From Blastococcus sp. VKM Ac-2987 (lineage in GTDB: Bacteria > Actinomycetota > Actinomycetes > Mycobacteriales > Geodermatophilaceae), in contig NZ_JAPVBG010000003.1 in assembly GCF_026967805.1 (NCBI RefSeq), forward strand, positions 868,001-932,000: a DNA stretch of 64,000 nt, in the 5' to 3' direction. This document shows positions 21,914 through 30,364 of the stretch, piece by piece. A program made the translations under genes and the position numbers. The notes under the pieces were generated by a model. That model was not told where the DNA came from and ran no database searches. It saw only the letters and a program-made list of their open reading frames with translations. Position 1 is the first letter of the stretch. Every line of letters starts with the position of its first letter.

Positions 21914-22630
21914 GTGCATGCTCGCGCAGGAGGCCGCCGGGGAGCGCTCCTGTTCGCCGCTTCCGTCGCCCTGCTCCTCGGCGCCTGGAACAACGTCGTC
22001 ATCACCCGGATGCCGGGCTATCCGCAGTCCTACGTCCCGGTGAACCTGGCGGCGACGGGCCTGGTCCTCGTGGGGGCTCGCTGTGTCGGCGTCAGCTGGC
22101 CGGAACTGGGATTCGATCCGCGTGGAGCGCGGGCCGGACTGCGATGGGGCGGGGCGTGCGTCGCCGTGGTCGCCGCCGGTTACGCGGTCGGCCTCGTGGT
22201 CCCGGCGGTCCGCCCCCTGCTGGCGGACGCACGGCTCGCCGGTGCCGGCTCCGCCGAGATCGCCTACCAGACGCTGGTCCGGATCCCGCTCGGCACCGTC
22301 CTCTGGGAGGAGATCGCCTTCCGTGGCGTCCTGCTGGCTGCGCTGATGCGCGTGGTCGCGCCGCGTGCGGCCGTCGCGGTCTCGGCGGCCCTGTTCGGGA
22401 TCTGGCACATCCGTCCCACGATGAGCGCGACCACGGCCAACGCTCTGACCGACGGGTCCGGGGGACTCGTCGTCGCCGTGCTGCTGGGATGTGCCTTCAC
22501 GGCGGCAGCGGGGGTCCTGTTCGCCTGGCTGCGCCTCCGGAGCGGCAGTCTGCTGGCCCCCGTCCTCCTCCATCTGGCGACGAACAGCCTGGGTGCGCTG
22601 GCCGCAGCCGCTGCCCACCGCCTCGGATGA
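21914..22630 (+). CDS. CPBP-family intramembrane metalloprotease
   Basis: A 238-residue membrane protein with six to seven predicted helices. The CPBP/CAAX-like glutamate motif is WEEIAFRGVLL, followed by the conserved FGIWH histidine block and a third block HLATN near the C-terminus. Members process prenylated or bacteriocin-related peptides, or act in phage defence, but here the substrate is unknown. GTG 21914 is the listed start; a slightly downstream one is possible. Confidence 0.85.
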   Translation: MHARAGGRRGALLFAASVALLLGAWNNVVITRMPGYPQSYVPVNLAATGLVLVGARCVGVSWPELGFDPRGARAGLRWGGACVAVVAAGYAVGLVVPAVRPLLADARLAGAGSAEIAYQTLVRIPLGTVLWEEIAFRGVLLAALMRVVAPRAAVAVSAALFGIWHIRPTMSATTANALTDGSGGLVVAVLLGCAFTAAAGVLFAWLRLRSGSLLAPVLLHLATNSLGALAAAAAHRLG

Positions 22631-22782
22631 GGCTCAGTGCGGGCATCGGCGGGCGGCTCGTTCCCGCAGCGCCAGTCAGCCCCGTCCGTCCCGTGCAGAC
22701 GCCGCCATCTGACGATGCGGTGCCTGTCCCGGTCGAGGGTCGGCCCGTCGTCCGTCTCCCGGTCCCGCTCGGGTTGCGTGCG

Positions 22783-22810
22783 GGTCTGTACGCACGTGTG
22801 CGTACAGACC
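22783..22810. promoter_or_regulatory. 28-bp palindromic operator
   Basis: Perfect 13-nt arms GGTCTGTACGCAC and GTGCGTACAGACC flank a central GT, 64 bp upstream of the split-barrel protein gene. Its core TACGCAC-N2-GTGCGTA recurs upstream of the LuxR-type gene at 24697-24712. Confidence 0.75.
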
Positions 22811-22874
22811 AGCCGTCCGCGCCGTCCCTAGCCTCCAGTCGTGAGGCAGACTGCGTCGGTCGAGGGGGACAGGC

Positions 22875-23564
22875 ATGCCCGGTTCGCTCGGTGAACACCA
22901 CCTGCAGGAGCGCTACGGGACCTCCACCCGCGCCCGGGCCTTCTACGACCACCAGGTGCTGGAGCATCTCAGCGAGCGGATGCAGACCTTCATCGAGCGG
23001 ATGGACATGGTCTTCATCGCCACGGCCGACCGGACGGGACAGGCTGACTGCTCGTTCCGTGCGGGGCCACCGGGGTTCATCTGCGTCCTGGACGACCAGA
23101 CCCTGCTGTACCCCGAGTACCGCGGCAACGGCGTCATGGGCAGCTTGGGCAACATCGCGGAAACCCAGGGCATCGGCATGCTCTTCATCGATTTCTGCGG
23201 CGATGCCATCGGGCTGCACGTCAACGGCCGGGCGGCGATCCTGGAGAACGAGCAGGTGCTGTCCGCCGGCCCGTTGCCCGAGCACGTGGTCGAGGGACTG
23301 CTGCAGCAGGGCGGTCGCCGACCGGATCGCTGGGTGCGCGTCGACGTCGCCGAGGCATACATCCATTGCGCCAAGCACATCCCCCAGCTGGCGAGGCGGT
23401 CAGACTCCGCCCAGGCCTGGGGGACCGACGACCAGGTGCGCAAGGGGGGCGACTACTTCGGGGTCAAGCACCTGCCGCGCCCGTGGGTCGACGCCACCCC
23501 CGGCCCCCTCCTCGGCACGTGGCGCACTGAACCCGGTGAGACTCGGGAGCGGGTGAGTGGCTGA
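22875..23564 (+). CDS. Pyridoxamine 5'-phosphate oxidase-like flavin protein
   Basis: A 229-residue FMN-binding split-barrel protein. The core MDMVFIATADRTGQADCSFRAGPPGFICVLDD and GNGVMGSLGNIAETQGIGMLFID is typical of the PNPOx-like group that binds flavin, heme or F420; C-terminal residues include YIHCAKHIP. Too divergent to be the PLP-forming enzyme. ATG 22875 has GAGGGGGA. The palindrome upstream links it to the convergent LuxR regulator, suggesting a redox or detoxification role under that regulator. Confidence 0.85.
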   Translation: MPGSLGEHHLQERYGTSTRARAFYDHQVLEHLSERMQTFIERMDMVFIATADRTGQADCSFRAGPPGFICVLDDQTLLYPEYRGNGVMGSLGNIAETQGIGMLFIDFCGDAIGLHVNGRAAILENEQVLSAGPLPEHVVEGLLQQGGRRPDRWVRVDVAEAYIHCAKHIPQLARRSDSAQAWGTDDQVRKGGDYFGVKHLPRPWVDATPGPLLGTWRTEPGETRERVSG

Positions 23565-23643
23565 TCCAGCAGACCGACGACCACCGCCGGTCGCACCGGG
23601 GACGTGACCCCGGGTCCTCGCCGAGCCCGGCAGCACACCGGCC

Positions 23644-24600
23644 TCACCGGCCGTCGTCCGGCACCGCTCCCTGACCCAGGCGGGGCAGTGCGCTCCCTTC
23701 GTCGACTTGCACGGCCGACTCTCGCGCCCCCTGCCCGATCGTGGGCGTAGTGAGCACGGTGGGGTGCTCGGCGCTGCGGGGGAGGGGAATCGGAGGTACG
23801 ACATCCGGGATCCGGCGTCGTCCGCCGGGCTCGACGGGTGTGGCCAGGAGGCCGGCCTCGCGGGCTCGCTGGACCGCCACCAGTCTGTCCCGCACGCCGA
23901 GCTTCCGGTACAGGTGCTCGAGGTGCTTGTGCACCGTCCGAGGAGAGGTGTGCAGGCGACGAGCGATCGACTGAGCGGTCAGACCTGCTCCGAGCAGCCT
24001 GAGGACGGCGTACTCGCGCTCCGTCAGACGGGTGTCACGGACGCGTTCGATCTGCCAGTTCGGTACGCCACCCATCAAGTCCTGCTGGCATACCAGCGCA
24101 GCAAGTGCCGGTCGGACCAGGTCAGCGAGCTCCGCATCGGCGTCGTGGTAGTCGTCGTCGGGACGACTGACGACGTAGGCCTGGGCGCCGTCGCCCAGTC
24201 GGAGGGGCAGCGCGAGCTGGTGCGTGATGCCGAAGGGACGTGCGAACGCCGACCAATCGGCCGCCATCCTCGCGGAGGCCACTTCGCGGGGCACTCGCCC
24301 CAGGATCTGCGCTTCGCAGCTCCCGGTGACGGAGTACCAGCGGATGAGTGGGTGTGTGGTCGCATCGGGGAGCTCACCCGACGGCGGTGTCGTCGGCAGG
24401 TAGCCGTTCGGCCAGACACCGATCACATGATCCGTCCACGCGGCGTCCACCACGTTCAGCGAGCAGCAGGCTGCGTCGAAGGAGCGGAGGAGCAGCTCGG
24501 CGACGTCCGCGTGCGGGAACTCGAGTGTGCCGGGCCGCCCCTGCAGGATGTCCCCCACAAGTTCCAGCCACGCCGCGGGGTAGGTCGTGGGGCCCGACAC
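23644..24600 (-). CDS. LuxR-family transcriptional regulator
   Basis: A regulator of about 318 residues. The C-terminal part has the LuxR helix-turn-helix LTEREYAVLRLLGAGLTAQSIARRL and TSPRTVHKHLEHLYRKLGV, then a 70-residue Pro-rich tail of unknown use. The N-terminal 190 residues look like a sensory domain (GAF-like by position, not by clear motif). GTG 24600 is chosen because longer frames from 24750 would translate through the palindrome at 24697. It is convergent with the flavin protein whose promoter carries the same palindrome, so both autoregulation and control of that gene are likely. Confidence 0.85.
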   Translation of the reverse strand: MSGPTTYPAAWLELVGDILQGRPGTLEFPHADVAELLLRSFDAACCSLNVVDAAWTDHVIGVWPNGYLPTTPPSGELPDATTHPLIRWYSVTGSCEAQILGRVPREVASARMAADWSAFARPFGITHQLALPLRLGDGAQAYVVSRPDDDYHDADAELADLVRPALAALVCQQDLMGGVPNWQIERVRDTRLTEREYAVLRLLGAGLTAQSIARRLHTSPRTVHKHLEHLYRKLGVRDRLVAVQRAREAGLLATPVEPGGRRRIPDVVPPIPLPRSAEHPTVLTTPTIGQGARESAVQVDEGSALPRLGQGAVPDDGR

Positions 24601-24696
24601 GCAGCCGAGCGTATTCAGGCGCTCGCTGATCGTGCAATGAGTTTCCGGACGATGCTGTTCTGGCGATTCCCGGAGCCGGCCGGCGCCTCCTGTCAC

Positions 24697-24712
24697 TACG
24701 CACAAGTGCGTA
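24697..24712. promoter_or_regulatory. Palindromic operator upstream of the luxR-type gene
   Basis: TACGCAC-AA-GTGCGTA matches the core of the palindrome at 22783-22810 except for the two central bases. It lies about 100 bp ahead of the LuxR gene and 70 bp ahead of the divergent short ORF at 24780. Confidence 0.7.
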
Positions 24713-24779
24713 CGGTCACGATGCCCCGCCCCGAATAGCGTTGCCCACACGTCTCACGTGCTGCGTCGGAGGGGGAGCC

Positions 24780-24872
24780 ATGTCGGTCAGGGCGGTACAT
24801 CTGCCCGCGGGGGACGGGCAGCGAAGACCGATCCGGTCACGACAGCCGGCGACAGCGAGTCGCCTCGTCTGA
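24780..24872 (+). CDS. 30-residue putative leader peptide
   Basis: A short frame (MSVRAVHLPAGDGQRRPIRS, then RQPATASRLV) starts with ATG behind a very strong ribosome site GGAGGGGGAGCC. It contains seven Arg residues, and is followed by repeated, mutually exclusive hairpin arms and then the SARP-type gene. It may be a leader peptide; there is no homology evidence. Confidence 0.45.
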   Translation: MSVRAVHLPAGDGQRRPIRSRQPATASRLV

Positions 24873-24908
24873 TCCGCCGTCCGCACCGCATGCACGCCAA
24901 GGGGCACT

Positions 24909-24953
24909 GCGACCTCCGGCTGCTACGCGGCGACCTCCGGAGCGGAGGTCGCC
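24909..24953 (+). promoter_or_regulatory. Candidate attenuator with alternative hairpins
   Basis: GCGACCTCCG occurs at 24909-24918 and 24930-24939; the complement CGGAGGTCGC at 24943-24952 can pair with either. The near pair gives an 11-bp stem with a 3-nt loop. It sits between the leader-like ORF and the SARP gene at 25039. Confidence 0.45.
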
Positions 24954-25038
24954 GGAGGCGCGATCGGAAACCGGACGAAGGGTGACCGCGGCGATCACGG
25001 GCCCCAGCCGCTGGCCTCCGAGAGGAAGGGTTCCTCAC

Positions 25039-25878
25039 GTGGACCGTCCGTCTACATCCCGCGTCACGCTGCTCGACGGCTTCGGGCTGCACCTTCCCGG
25101 CTGTGCACGACGGTCCACCGGGGACGACCTGCCTCGGGCTGTTCAGCGGCTGGTGGCACTCGTGTGCCTGTCCCACCGGCCGACCCGGACCGCGATGGCC
25201 GGCCGGTTGTGGCCGGACGTTCCCGAGGACCACGCACACGGGAGCCTGCGATCAGCGCTGTGGCGGCTGAACAAGGCGGCGCCCGGTCTGGTCGAGGTGT
25301 CGGGGAGTGCCCTCCAGCTCGCGACGGATGTCCGGGTCGACGTGCGCGAGATGAGTGACTGGGCGCTCCAGGCGGTTGCGGCGGGCGGCGGATCCGACCA
25401 CGCAGCCCTGCCGGACACCGCGCTCCTCGGCGACCTCCTGCCCGGGTGGTACGACGACTGGGTCCTCCTCGAACGTGAGCGACTGCGTCAGCAACGCATG
25501 CAGGCGCTCGAGGCGGTGGCGGCGCGACTCGCTTCCCTGGGCCGGCACGGTGAGGCTCTGGAAGCAGCGCACGCGGCGGTCAGCGCCGAGCCCCTGCGGG
25601 AGAGCGCCCGTCGGATCGTCGTGCGGATCCACCTGGCCGAGGGGAACCTGGCCGAGGCGGTCCGGGCCTACGAGCTCTTCCGGAGCATGCTGGAGGACGA
25701 GCTCGGCGTTCCTCCGACCGAGCAGATGACCCGGCTGGTGCAGCACATCCCGCAGTTCCGCCGGGAGCTGTCCGCCCGAGCTCGAGCGCGGCCCGACGAG
25801 CGCTTCCCGAGGCGCGAGGCCACGGTGATCAGGACCCTCGAGGGTCGAGCGGTGGTGGGGCTGACGCGCGGGCAGTGA
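25039..25878 (+). CDS. SARP/BTAD-domain transcriptional regulator
   Basis: A 279-residue protein of the AfsR/DnrI/RedD type. Residues 1-100 resemble an OmpR-like winged helix (VTLLDGFGLHLPG, LVALVCLSHRPTRTAMAGRLWPD, HGSLRSALWRLNK); residues about 130-245 are the bacterial transcriptional activation domain (LLPGWYDDWVLLERERLRQQ, EPLRESARRIVVRIHLAEGN, YELFRSMLEDELGVPPTEQM). GTG 25039 has AGGAAGGG at 8-nt spacing; an upstream ATG at 24982 has none. No biosynthetic cluster is adjacent, so its targets are unknown. Confidence 0.9.
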   Translation: MDRPSTSRVTLLDGFGLHLPGCARRSTGDDLPRAVQRLVALVCLSHRPTRTAMAGRLWPDVPEDHAHGSLRSALWRLNKAAPGLVEVSGSALQLATDVRVDVREMSDWALQAVAAGGGSDHAALPDTALLGDLLPGWYDDWVLLERERLRQQRMQALEAVAARLASLGRHGEALEAAHAAVSAEPLRESARRIVVRIHLAEGNLAEAVRAYELFRSMLEDELGVPPTEQMTRLVQHIPQFRRELSARARARPDERFPRREATVIRTLEGRAVVGLTRGQ

Positions 25879-26072
25879 GGAGAAGCAGCCGGCGTCGTCC
25901 TGCGCGCGTCGTCCTCGACGGGGTCGCCGAGGCGGTCCCGGCCTGGCTGGACGACTTCCTCGGCGGGGTGACGGGCTCCGTGGACGGCGGCGGCTGAGGC
26001 GGCGGACGGCAGCCTGACCACCGGGCCGGCAGCCTGCCCCCTGGCCCACGCCAGGTGTGCCGCGTCGCCGGC

Positions 26073-26495
26073 TCAGAACGCGACCAGCTGGGCGGTGCCG
26101 GAGAGCTGGTGGACCCGGTGCGTCTGGAGCACCCCGACCGGACCGGGTGCCCCGACGAAGGCTCCCGACCGGTCCGTGGTCTCGATGCCGATGGCGGAGA
26201 ACTCGACCTCGTCACCGAGGTGGAGTCGGACAACAGGTACCAGCAGGGTGAACGAGCGGAAGAAGGCGTCGACGACGTCGTCCAGGATCACGGTCACCAG
26301 TTCGCCGATTCGGGTCTGGAGACGGGTGATCTCCTCGCCGGAGAAGTTCAGGTCGTGCTCCGTGTCGCGGTAGGACAGCAGCGGCGCACCGGTGATGCTC
26401 GAGCGGGAGTAGTGGATCCCGATCGGAGCGGAGATGTCGAACAAGTTCGCGTCGGCCAACTGGGTGACCACGGGTGTCGCGTGCTCTCCGGACAT
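26073..26495 (-). CDS. Hypothetical protein
   Basis: A 140-residue protein I cannot assign. It has no signal peptide or transmembrane segment and reads as alternating beta strands (ISAPIGIHYSRSSITGAPLL, EHDLNFSGEEITRLQ, VVRLHLGDEVEFSAIGIETT). It is likely real: GAGGAGGAG stands ahead of the ATG, with a GTG one codon upstream as alternative. Located downstream of the SARP gene, on the opposite strand. Confidence 0.7.
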   Translation of the reverse strand: MSGEHATPVVTQLADANLFDISAPIGIHYSRSSITGAPLLSYRDTEHDLNFSGEEITRLQTRIGELVTVILDDVVDAFFRSFTLLVPVVRLHLGDEVEFSAIGIETTDRSGAFVGAPGPVGVLQTHRVHQLSGTAQLVAF

Positions 26496-26742
26496 CACGC
26501 TTCTCCTCCTCGATCAGTGCGGTGGGTGAGCGCGGCTGGGTCGCGACTGTTCCGCTGGTCCGGGCGACCGGGTCCCGGCGACGACGTCCTCGCAGGCAGT
26601 GCCGCGCACGGCGGAAGTCTCGTGCGGCGGGCGTCACCGTCTCGTCACTCCACCGTCACGACGGACCCCGCTTCCGTGACGGACGGGGTGGAAGAGCCGT
26701 GGCGACCCGGCTTCTGGCGGTGGGGCGATCACGCCTCAGCGA

Positions 26743-26811
26743 TGTCCCGGGACACCACCGGTCGAGGTGTCGCAACACAGCAGAGGCGTCCGCCCGACGG
26801 GCGACACGGTG
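26743..26811 (+). repeat. Decayed copy of the hairpin-plus-tail intergenic repeat
   Basis: TGTCCCGGGACACC (26743-26756) matches 13 of 14 bases of the left hairpin arm of the copies at 48358 and 54483, and GCCCGACGGGCGACACGG (from 26792) matches their conserved tail. The right hairpin arm is shortened. The same stretch includes a GGCGTCC/GGACGCC stem (26785-26818) that may terminate the gene ending at 26839. The rest of 26496-26838 appears empty. Confidence 0.5.
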
Positions 26812-26838
26812 GGACGCCCACAGCGGCGGCCCCAGCTA

Positions 26839-27822
26839 TCACGGTGCGGTCAGCGATGTGGTCTCGGTCGCGTCGGCGGGAAGGTCGGTATAGGTCACGG
26901 TCACCACGGGCTCTCCCGGGCTGACCTGCTCGGTGACGAGCACCGCCAGCGGGCGGACGCTCTCGGTGACGTCCGGGGCTGCGGCCTGCGCGCGCTTGGT
27001 GATCGTCGGGTTCACCGCTGTCCGCGTGACCGACACCTTGGGCTCGGCCGGCAACGGGTACTGGACCACGTTGTCGGGTCCCGGATTGCGCTCGATCTCG
27101 ACCCAGTAGATGGACATCGGCACGAGTCGGCCGGTGGAGGTCCACCAGTGGTGGTGCACGTACGTGAAGGTGTCGACGACGGTGGCGGTCGTGTAGGTGT
27201 TGAGGGTCTCGCCCTGTCGGGTGATGGTCACGACGTTCTCGTACGCCTGCGTGGACGTGACCACGGCGCTCCGTCGCTGGGTGGTGACCGTGACCTCTTC
27301 CTGTGGCTGCTCGGTGAGGGTGACGACCTCGGTCGGTTGCGTCGACGTCTTCACCAGGCGGTGGGGCGTGGTGGATTCATCGACGGCTTCCACCACCACC
27401 GGGGAACCGACGCTCCTCGTCGACGTGGTGGTTCGTGCGTCTCCGGCGGCACGGACCTCCGTCGTGACGATGGCCTCTCCTTGCGGGACGTACTCGAGGT
27501 GGTCGACCGGCTCCCCGACCGGAACGCGCTCGCGCACCAGGACCGGGTCTCCCACCTGCTGCCACACATGGCTCTCCCGGGTCGGCCCCACCATCATCGG
27601 ATAACCGTCGACGGTCCAGGTCTCCACCGCGCACAGATCACGCCGCGTCGCCGACGGATACCTGTTGGCAAAGGGATTGTCCGCGGCCGGGACGAAGGTG
27701 CCGCCGGCGTCGAGGCACTGCTGCTCCTGGACGGGCGTTGCCGCAAGCGCCGGGGTGGCGGTGAGCACTCCGAGCAGACTGGTGCCTGCGAGAGCGCACA
27801 CGGTGACGAGGGACTTGCGCAC
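26839..27822 (-). CDS. Secreted Thr/Val-rich protein
   Basis: A 327-residue exported protein of unknown function. GTG 27822 has GGAGG in front and opens a signal peptide (VRKSLVTVCALAGTSLLGVL, cleavage after PALAA). The mature part has Cys pair CLDAGG and LCAVETW near its start and then long runs of alternating Thr/Val strands (ATVVDTFTYVHHHWW, KVSVTRTAVNPTI, EPVVTVTYTDLP), suggesting an extended beta fold on the cell surface. It lies just downstream of the glycosyl-phosphotransferase on the same strand, so a cell envelope role is possible. No family recognised. Confidence 0.8.
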   Translation of the reverse strand: MRKSLVTVCALAGTSLLGVLTATPALAATPVQEQQCLDAGGTFVPAADNPFANRYPSATRRDLCAVETWTVDGYPMMVGPTRESHVWQQVGDPVLVRERVPVGEPVDHLEYVPQGEAIVTTEVRAAGDARTTTSTRSVGSPVVVEAVDESTTPHRLVKTSTQPTEVVTLTEQPQEEVTVTTQRRSAVVTSTQAYENVVTITRQGETLNTYTTATVVDTFTYVHHHWWTSTGRLVPMSIYWVEIERNPGPDNVVQYPLPAEPKVSVTRTAVNPTITKRAQAAAPDVTESVRPLAVLVTEQVSPGEPVVTVTYTDLPADATETTSLTAP

Positions 27823-27957
27823 GGTGCCTCCGATGATGGCTGGGAGTCGGATGGAGAAAAGCAGGCGGCTCTCGACGTCGTCGCGGTTCCGGTCGTCCTC
27901 ACGGGCGGCGGTCATCGGGCTCACGGGCTCGGCGTGACCGGACCCCGCCCGGTCGGG

Positions 27958-29625
27958 TCATCGACCGGTGGACATCCGCGCCGCGCCCAGCGCCTGCCGC
28001 ATCACGGCGGACGCGGTGCGGACGAGGATGACGACGTCCTGCCACAGACCCCAGTGCTCGATGTAGTGGTTGTCGAACCGGGCCCGTTCCTCGATCGAGG
28101 TGTCGCCCCGCAGGCCATGGACCTGTGCCCACCCGGTGAGCCCGACGGCCAGGCGGTGGCGGTCCCGGTAGCCGTGCACCGAATCGGCGAACTGCGCGGC
28201 GTATCCGCATTCCTCCGGTCGCGGCCCCACCAGTGACATGTCTCCGCGGAAGATGTTCCACAGCTGAGGCAGCTCGTCGAGACTGGTCCGGCGCAGCAGC
28301 GCCCCGATCGGCGTCGCGCGGAGCTCGACGTCGACGCGCCGTGCGTGCATGGTGCTCCGCGCCGTGCCGGACGGATCCGCTGCGGCCGGCTCACACGGCG
28401 CCACCCGCAGGCTACGGAACTTGAGCATCGCGATCTCCGCACCGAACTGCCCGGTGCGGCGCTGCCGGAAGAGCACCGGCCCTGGGCTGCTCAGCCGGAC
28501 GGCGAGGGCGAGAACGGCGAGCAACGGGGAGAGGAGGATGAGCGCTGCCCCCGACACGAGGACGTCCAGGAGGCGCTTGGCACGCCAGCCCCCGCGGCGC
28601 AGGGCGGCGCGGCGCACTCGGTGGAGCGGGATGCCCCACAGGTCCTCCACCTCGGGACCGTTGGGTGTCATTCCCACGTCGAAGAACCTCGGGACGACGT
28701 ACACCTCGACGTCCCGCATGGCCGCGCTGCGGACCAGTCCGACGAGATCGGCCTCCCGGGTGGGCCCGTAGGCGACGACGACCTTGCGCACCGCGTTGGC
28801 GTCGAGGACGGCATCGACGTCGGCCAGGGTGCCGAGGGGTTTCCGGTCGTCGAGCCGATCGCCGTCGCCCAGGAAGCCGACTGCCCGTAGGCCGAGCTCC
28901 GGGTGCTCGTCCATCGTGCGGAGGAGGCCCATCCCGAGCTTGCCTCCGCCGACGACGAGAGTGGCCTCACCGACGAGCCCCCGCCACCGCGCCCAGCGGA
29001 TCGCGGCGTAACCGATGGCACGGCCCGAGAGGAGCGCCGGCAGGCTGACCAGCGCCTGCAGCGGAAGCGTGGAGCTCGATGTTCCGGGCAGGACGAACGG
29101 CGCGACCAGCAGCAGCGCGAAGCCGAGCCGCAGGACGTCGTGCGGGGCCTGCTGCAAGGCCCCCAGCGTGATCCGGGGGCGGTAAGCGCCTGCCACGGCG
29201 AGCAGGGCGACGGCGACGGCGACGTATGCGGCAGCCGGTGCTACCGGGCCACCCAGCCAGAGGACCGGCAACGACAGGGCCACGAGGTCTGCGCCGATCA
29301 ACGCCATGACGACGAGCCCACCCCGGGACCGCGGCGCCGATGTGCGCGACGGCCCGGCGACGCCGCCTTCGCCGCAGCCGTGACGACCCTCCTGCTCGGG
29401 GTCGACGTGCTCGGCGCTGACGCGCGAGGGTCGGACACCGGTCACTCGTTGCGCCGGGATGGCGACCGACTCCCGCAGGGCCGAGCCGGTGGCCGACCCG
29501 CCCTGGGTCGGAGGAACGGTCGACCGACGCTGTCGAGGAAGGGCTGTCGATGCGGGCTGACGGATCAGGACCGTCGAAGGCGTCCGCTCTGAGATCTCGT
29601 CCTCGCACACGCCGTGATCGGTCAA
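27958..29625 (-). CDS. Polyprenyl-phosphate glycosyl-1-phosphate transferase
   Basis: A 555-residue WcaJ/WbaP-type enzyme that starts exopolysaccharide or glycan synthesis by moving a sugar phosphate onto undecaprenyl phosphate. After a polar N-terminus of about 100 residues come four or five membrane helices, a CoA-binding-like Rossmann domain (ATLVVGGGKLGMGLL), another helix, and the catalytic domain with LLFRQRRTGQ-like, MLKFRSLRV, RRTSLDELPQLWNIFRGDMSLVGPRP and ARFDNHYIEHW. The frame begins at a TTG with GGGGGCGG upstream; an internal start would shorten only the polar tail. Its promoter side is unusually AT-rich. Confidence 0.93.
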   Translation of the reverse strand: MTDHGVCEDEISERTPSTVLIRQPASTALPRQRRSTVPPTQGGSATGSALRESVAIPAQRVTGVRPSRVSAEHVDPEQEGRHGCGEGGVAGPSRTSAPRSRGGLVVMALIGADLVALSLPVLWLGGPVAPAAAYVAVAVALLAVAGAYRPRITLGALQQAPHDVLRLGFALLLVAPFVLPGTSSSTLPLQALVSLPALLSGRAIGYAAIRWARWRGLVGEATLVVGGGKLGMGLLRTMDEHPELGLRAVGFLGDGDRLDDRKPLGTLADVDAVLDANAVRKVVVAYGPTREADLVGLVRSAAMRDVEVYVVPRFFDVGMTPNGPEVEDLWGIPLHRVRRAALRRGGWRAKRLLDVLVSGAALILLSPLLAVLALAVRLSSPGPVLFRQRRTGQFGAEIAMLKFRSLRVAPCEPAAADPSGTARSTMHARRVDVELRATPIGALLRRTSLDELPQLWNIFRGDMSLVGPRPEECGYAAQFADSVHGYRDRHRLAVGLTGWAQVHGLRGDTSIEERARFDNHYIEHWGLWQDVVILVRTASAVMRQALGAARMSTGR

Positions 29626-30364
29626 GTACCGCCCCCTTGTTGTGGCCTGGAATTAGTATGGTAGGGAATCGAACCTCCCTCTACTAGCCTCTTCATCCAA
29701 ACCGCAATCGGTAATCTCATGGTCACGAATCGTGCACGTCGACAGCGAAATCATCTCCCTGTCATCTGTGCAGCAAATTGGTGCCCTTGGTGCTCGACCG
29801 ATCGGTCATCAGTGCGTGAAGGTCCCTCAGATATCGGGTCGGGCAGCCGGCCGATGTGGCCCTCCAGGCTTCGAACGGACGCGGTGGCAACGCTCGCCGG
29901 GCGGACGGAGCAGTGCAGGGTCTCGCATCACCGCTGCCACGACCTGGGCGAATTGGGCGCCCCCGTTGCGTTCCCGTCGCAAGGGCGTGCAGGTACGACA
30001 TGCCTTTCCCAGCGACGTGGGCGACCTACATCGCCCTGCGCGAGAAGCTCTCGGGCGTCCTGCGCAGCTCGCCGGCGGCGCTCCGGGCGAGTCGACGGAC
30101 GGCATCGGGCTCTCGGCCGCCTCGGACGGCCGGCCCCGGGTGCCGGTGCTGCGCGCGACCGATGCCCCGATGACGACGTGCCAGGTCTCCTGGCTGTCCC
30201 ACGGGGCGTGCCCGGTGAGGCGAGGGGCGGTCCCGTGGCGGAAGCCGGAAGTGCCGTCACTTGACGCTGTCGTAACCGGGCTCGTGCGACCACCGGCGCG
30301 GCGTCCGGTCAGGGTCCAGGGCGCACGACCGGCCGCCGCGCGCGACCTGACAGGTGGACCTGGG
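29626..30364. other. Intergenic region with AT-rich promoter
   Basis: Bases about 29640-29790 are clearly richer in A/T than the window and probably hold the promoter of the glycosyl-phosphotransferase. The remainder has open frames with no family features apart from the short oxygenase-like fragment at 29991. Confidence 0.5.
29991..30071 (+). pseudogene. Possible flavin monooxygenase fragment
   Basis: One frame reads RYDMPFPATWATYI followed by REKLSGVL, which resembles the conserved LPFPxxWPxYIPKDKL block of flavin-containing monooxygenase-like proteins. Nothing recognisable continues on either side. A decayed remnant is possible; chance similarity cannot be excluded. Confidence 0.25.

Noticed and set aside
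24085..24096. CTGGCATACCAG resembling the GntR operator
   Set aside because: It lies inside the LuxR-type coding sequence, differs at central bases and lacks the shared flanking GTCGTC.
29719..30264. 181-codon plus-strand ORF near the AT-rich region
   Set aside because: No ribosome site, low-complexity Arg/Ser composition and no domain; probably non-coding.
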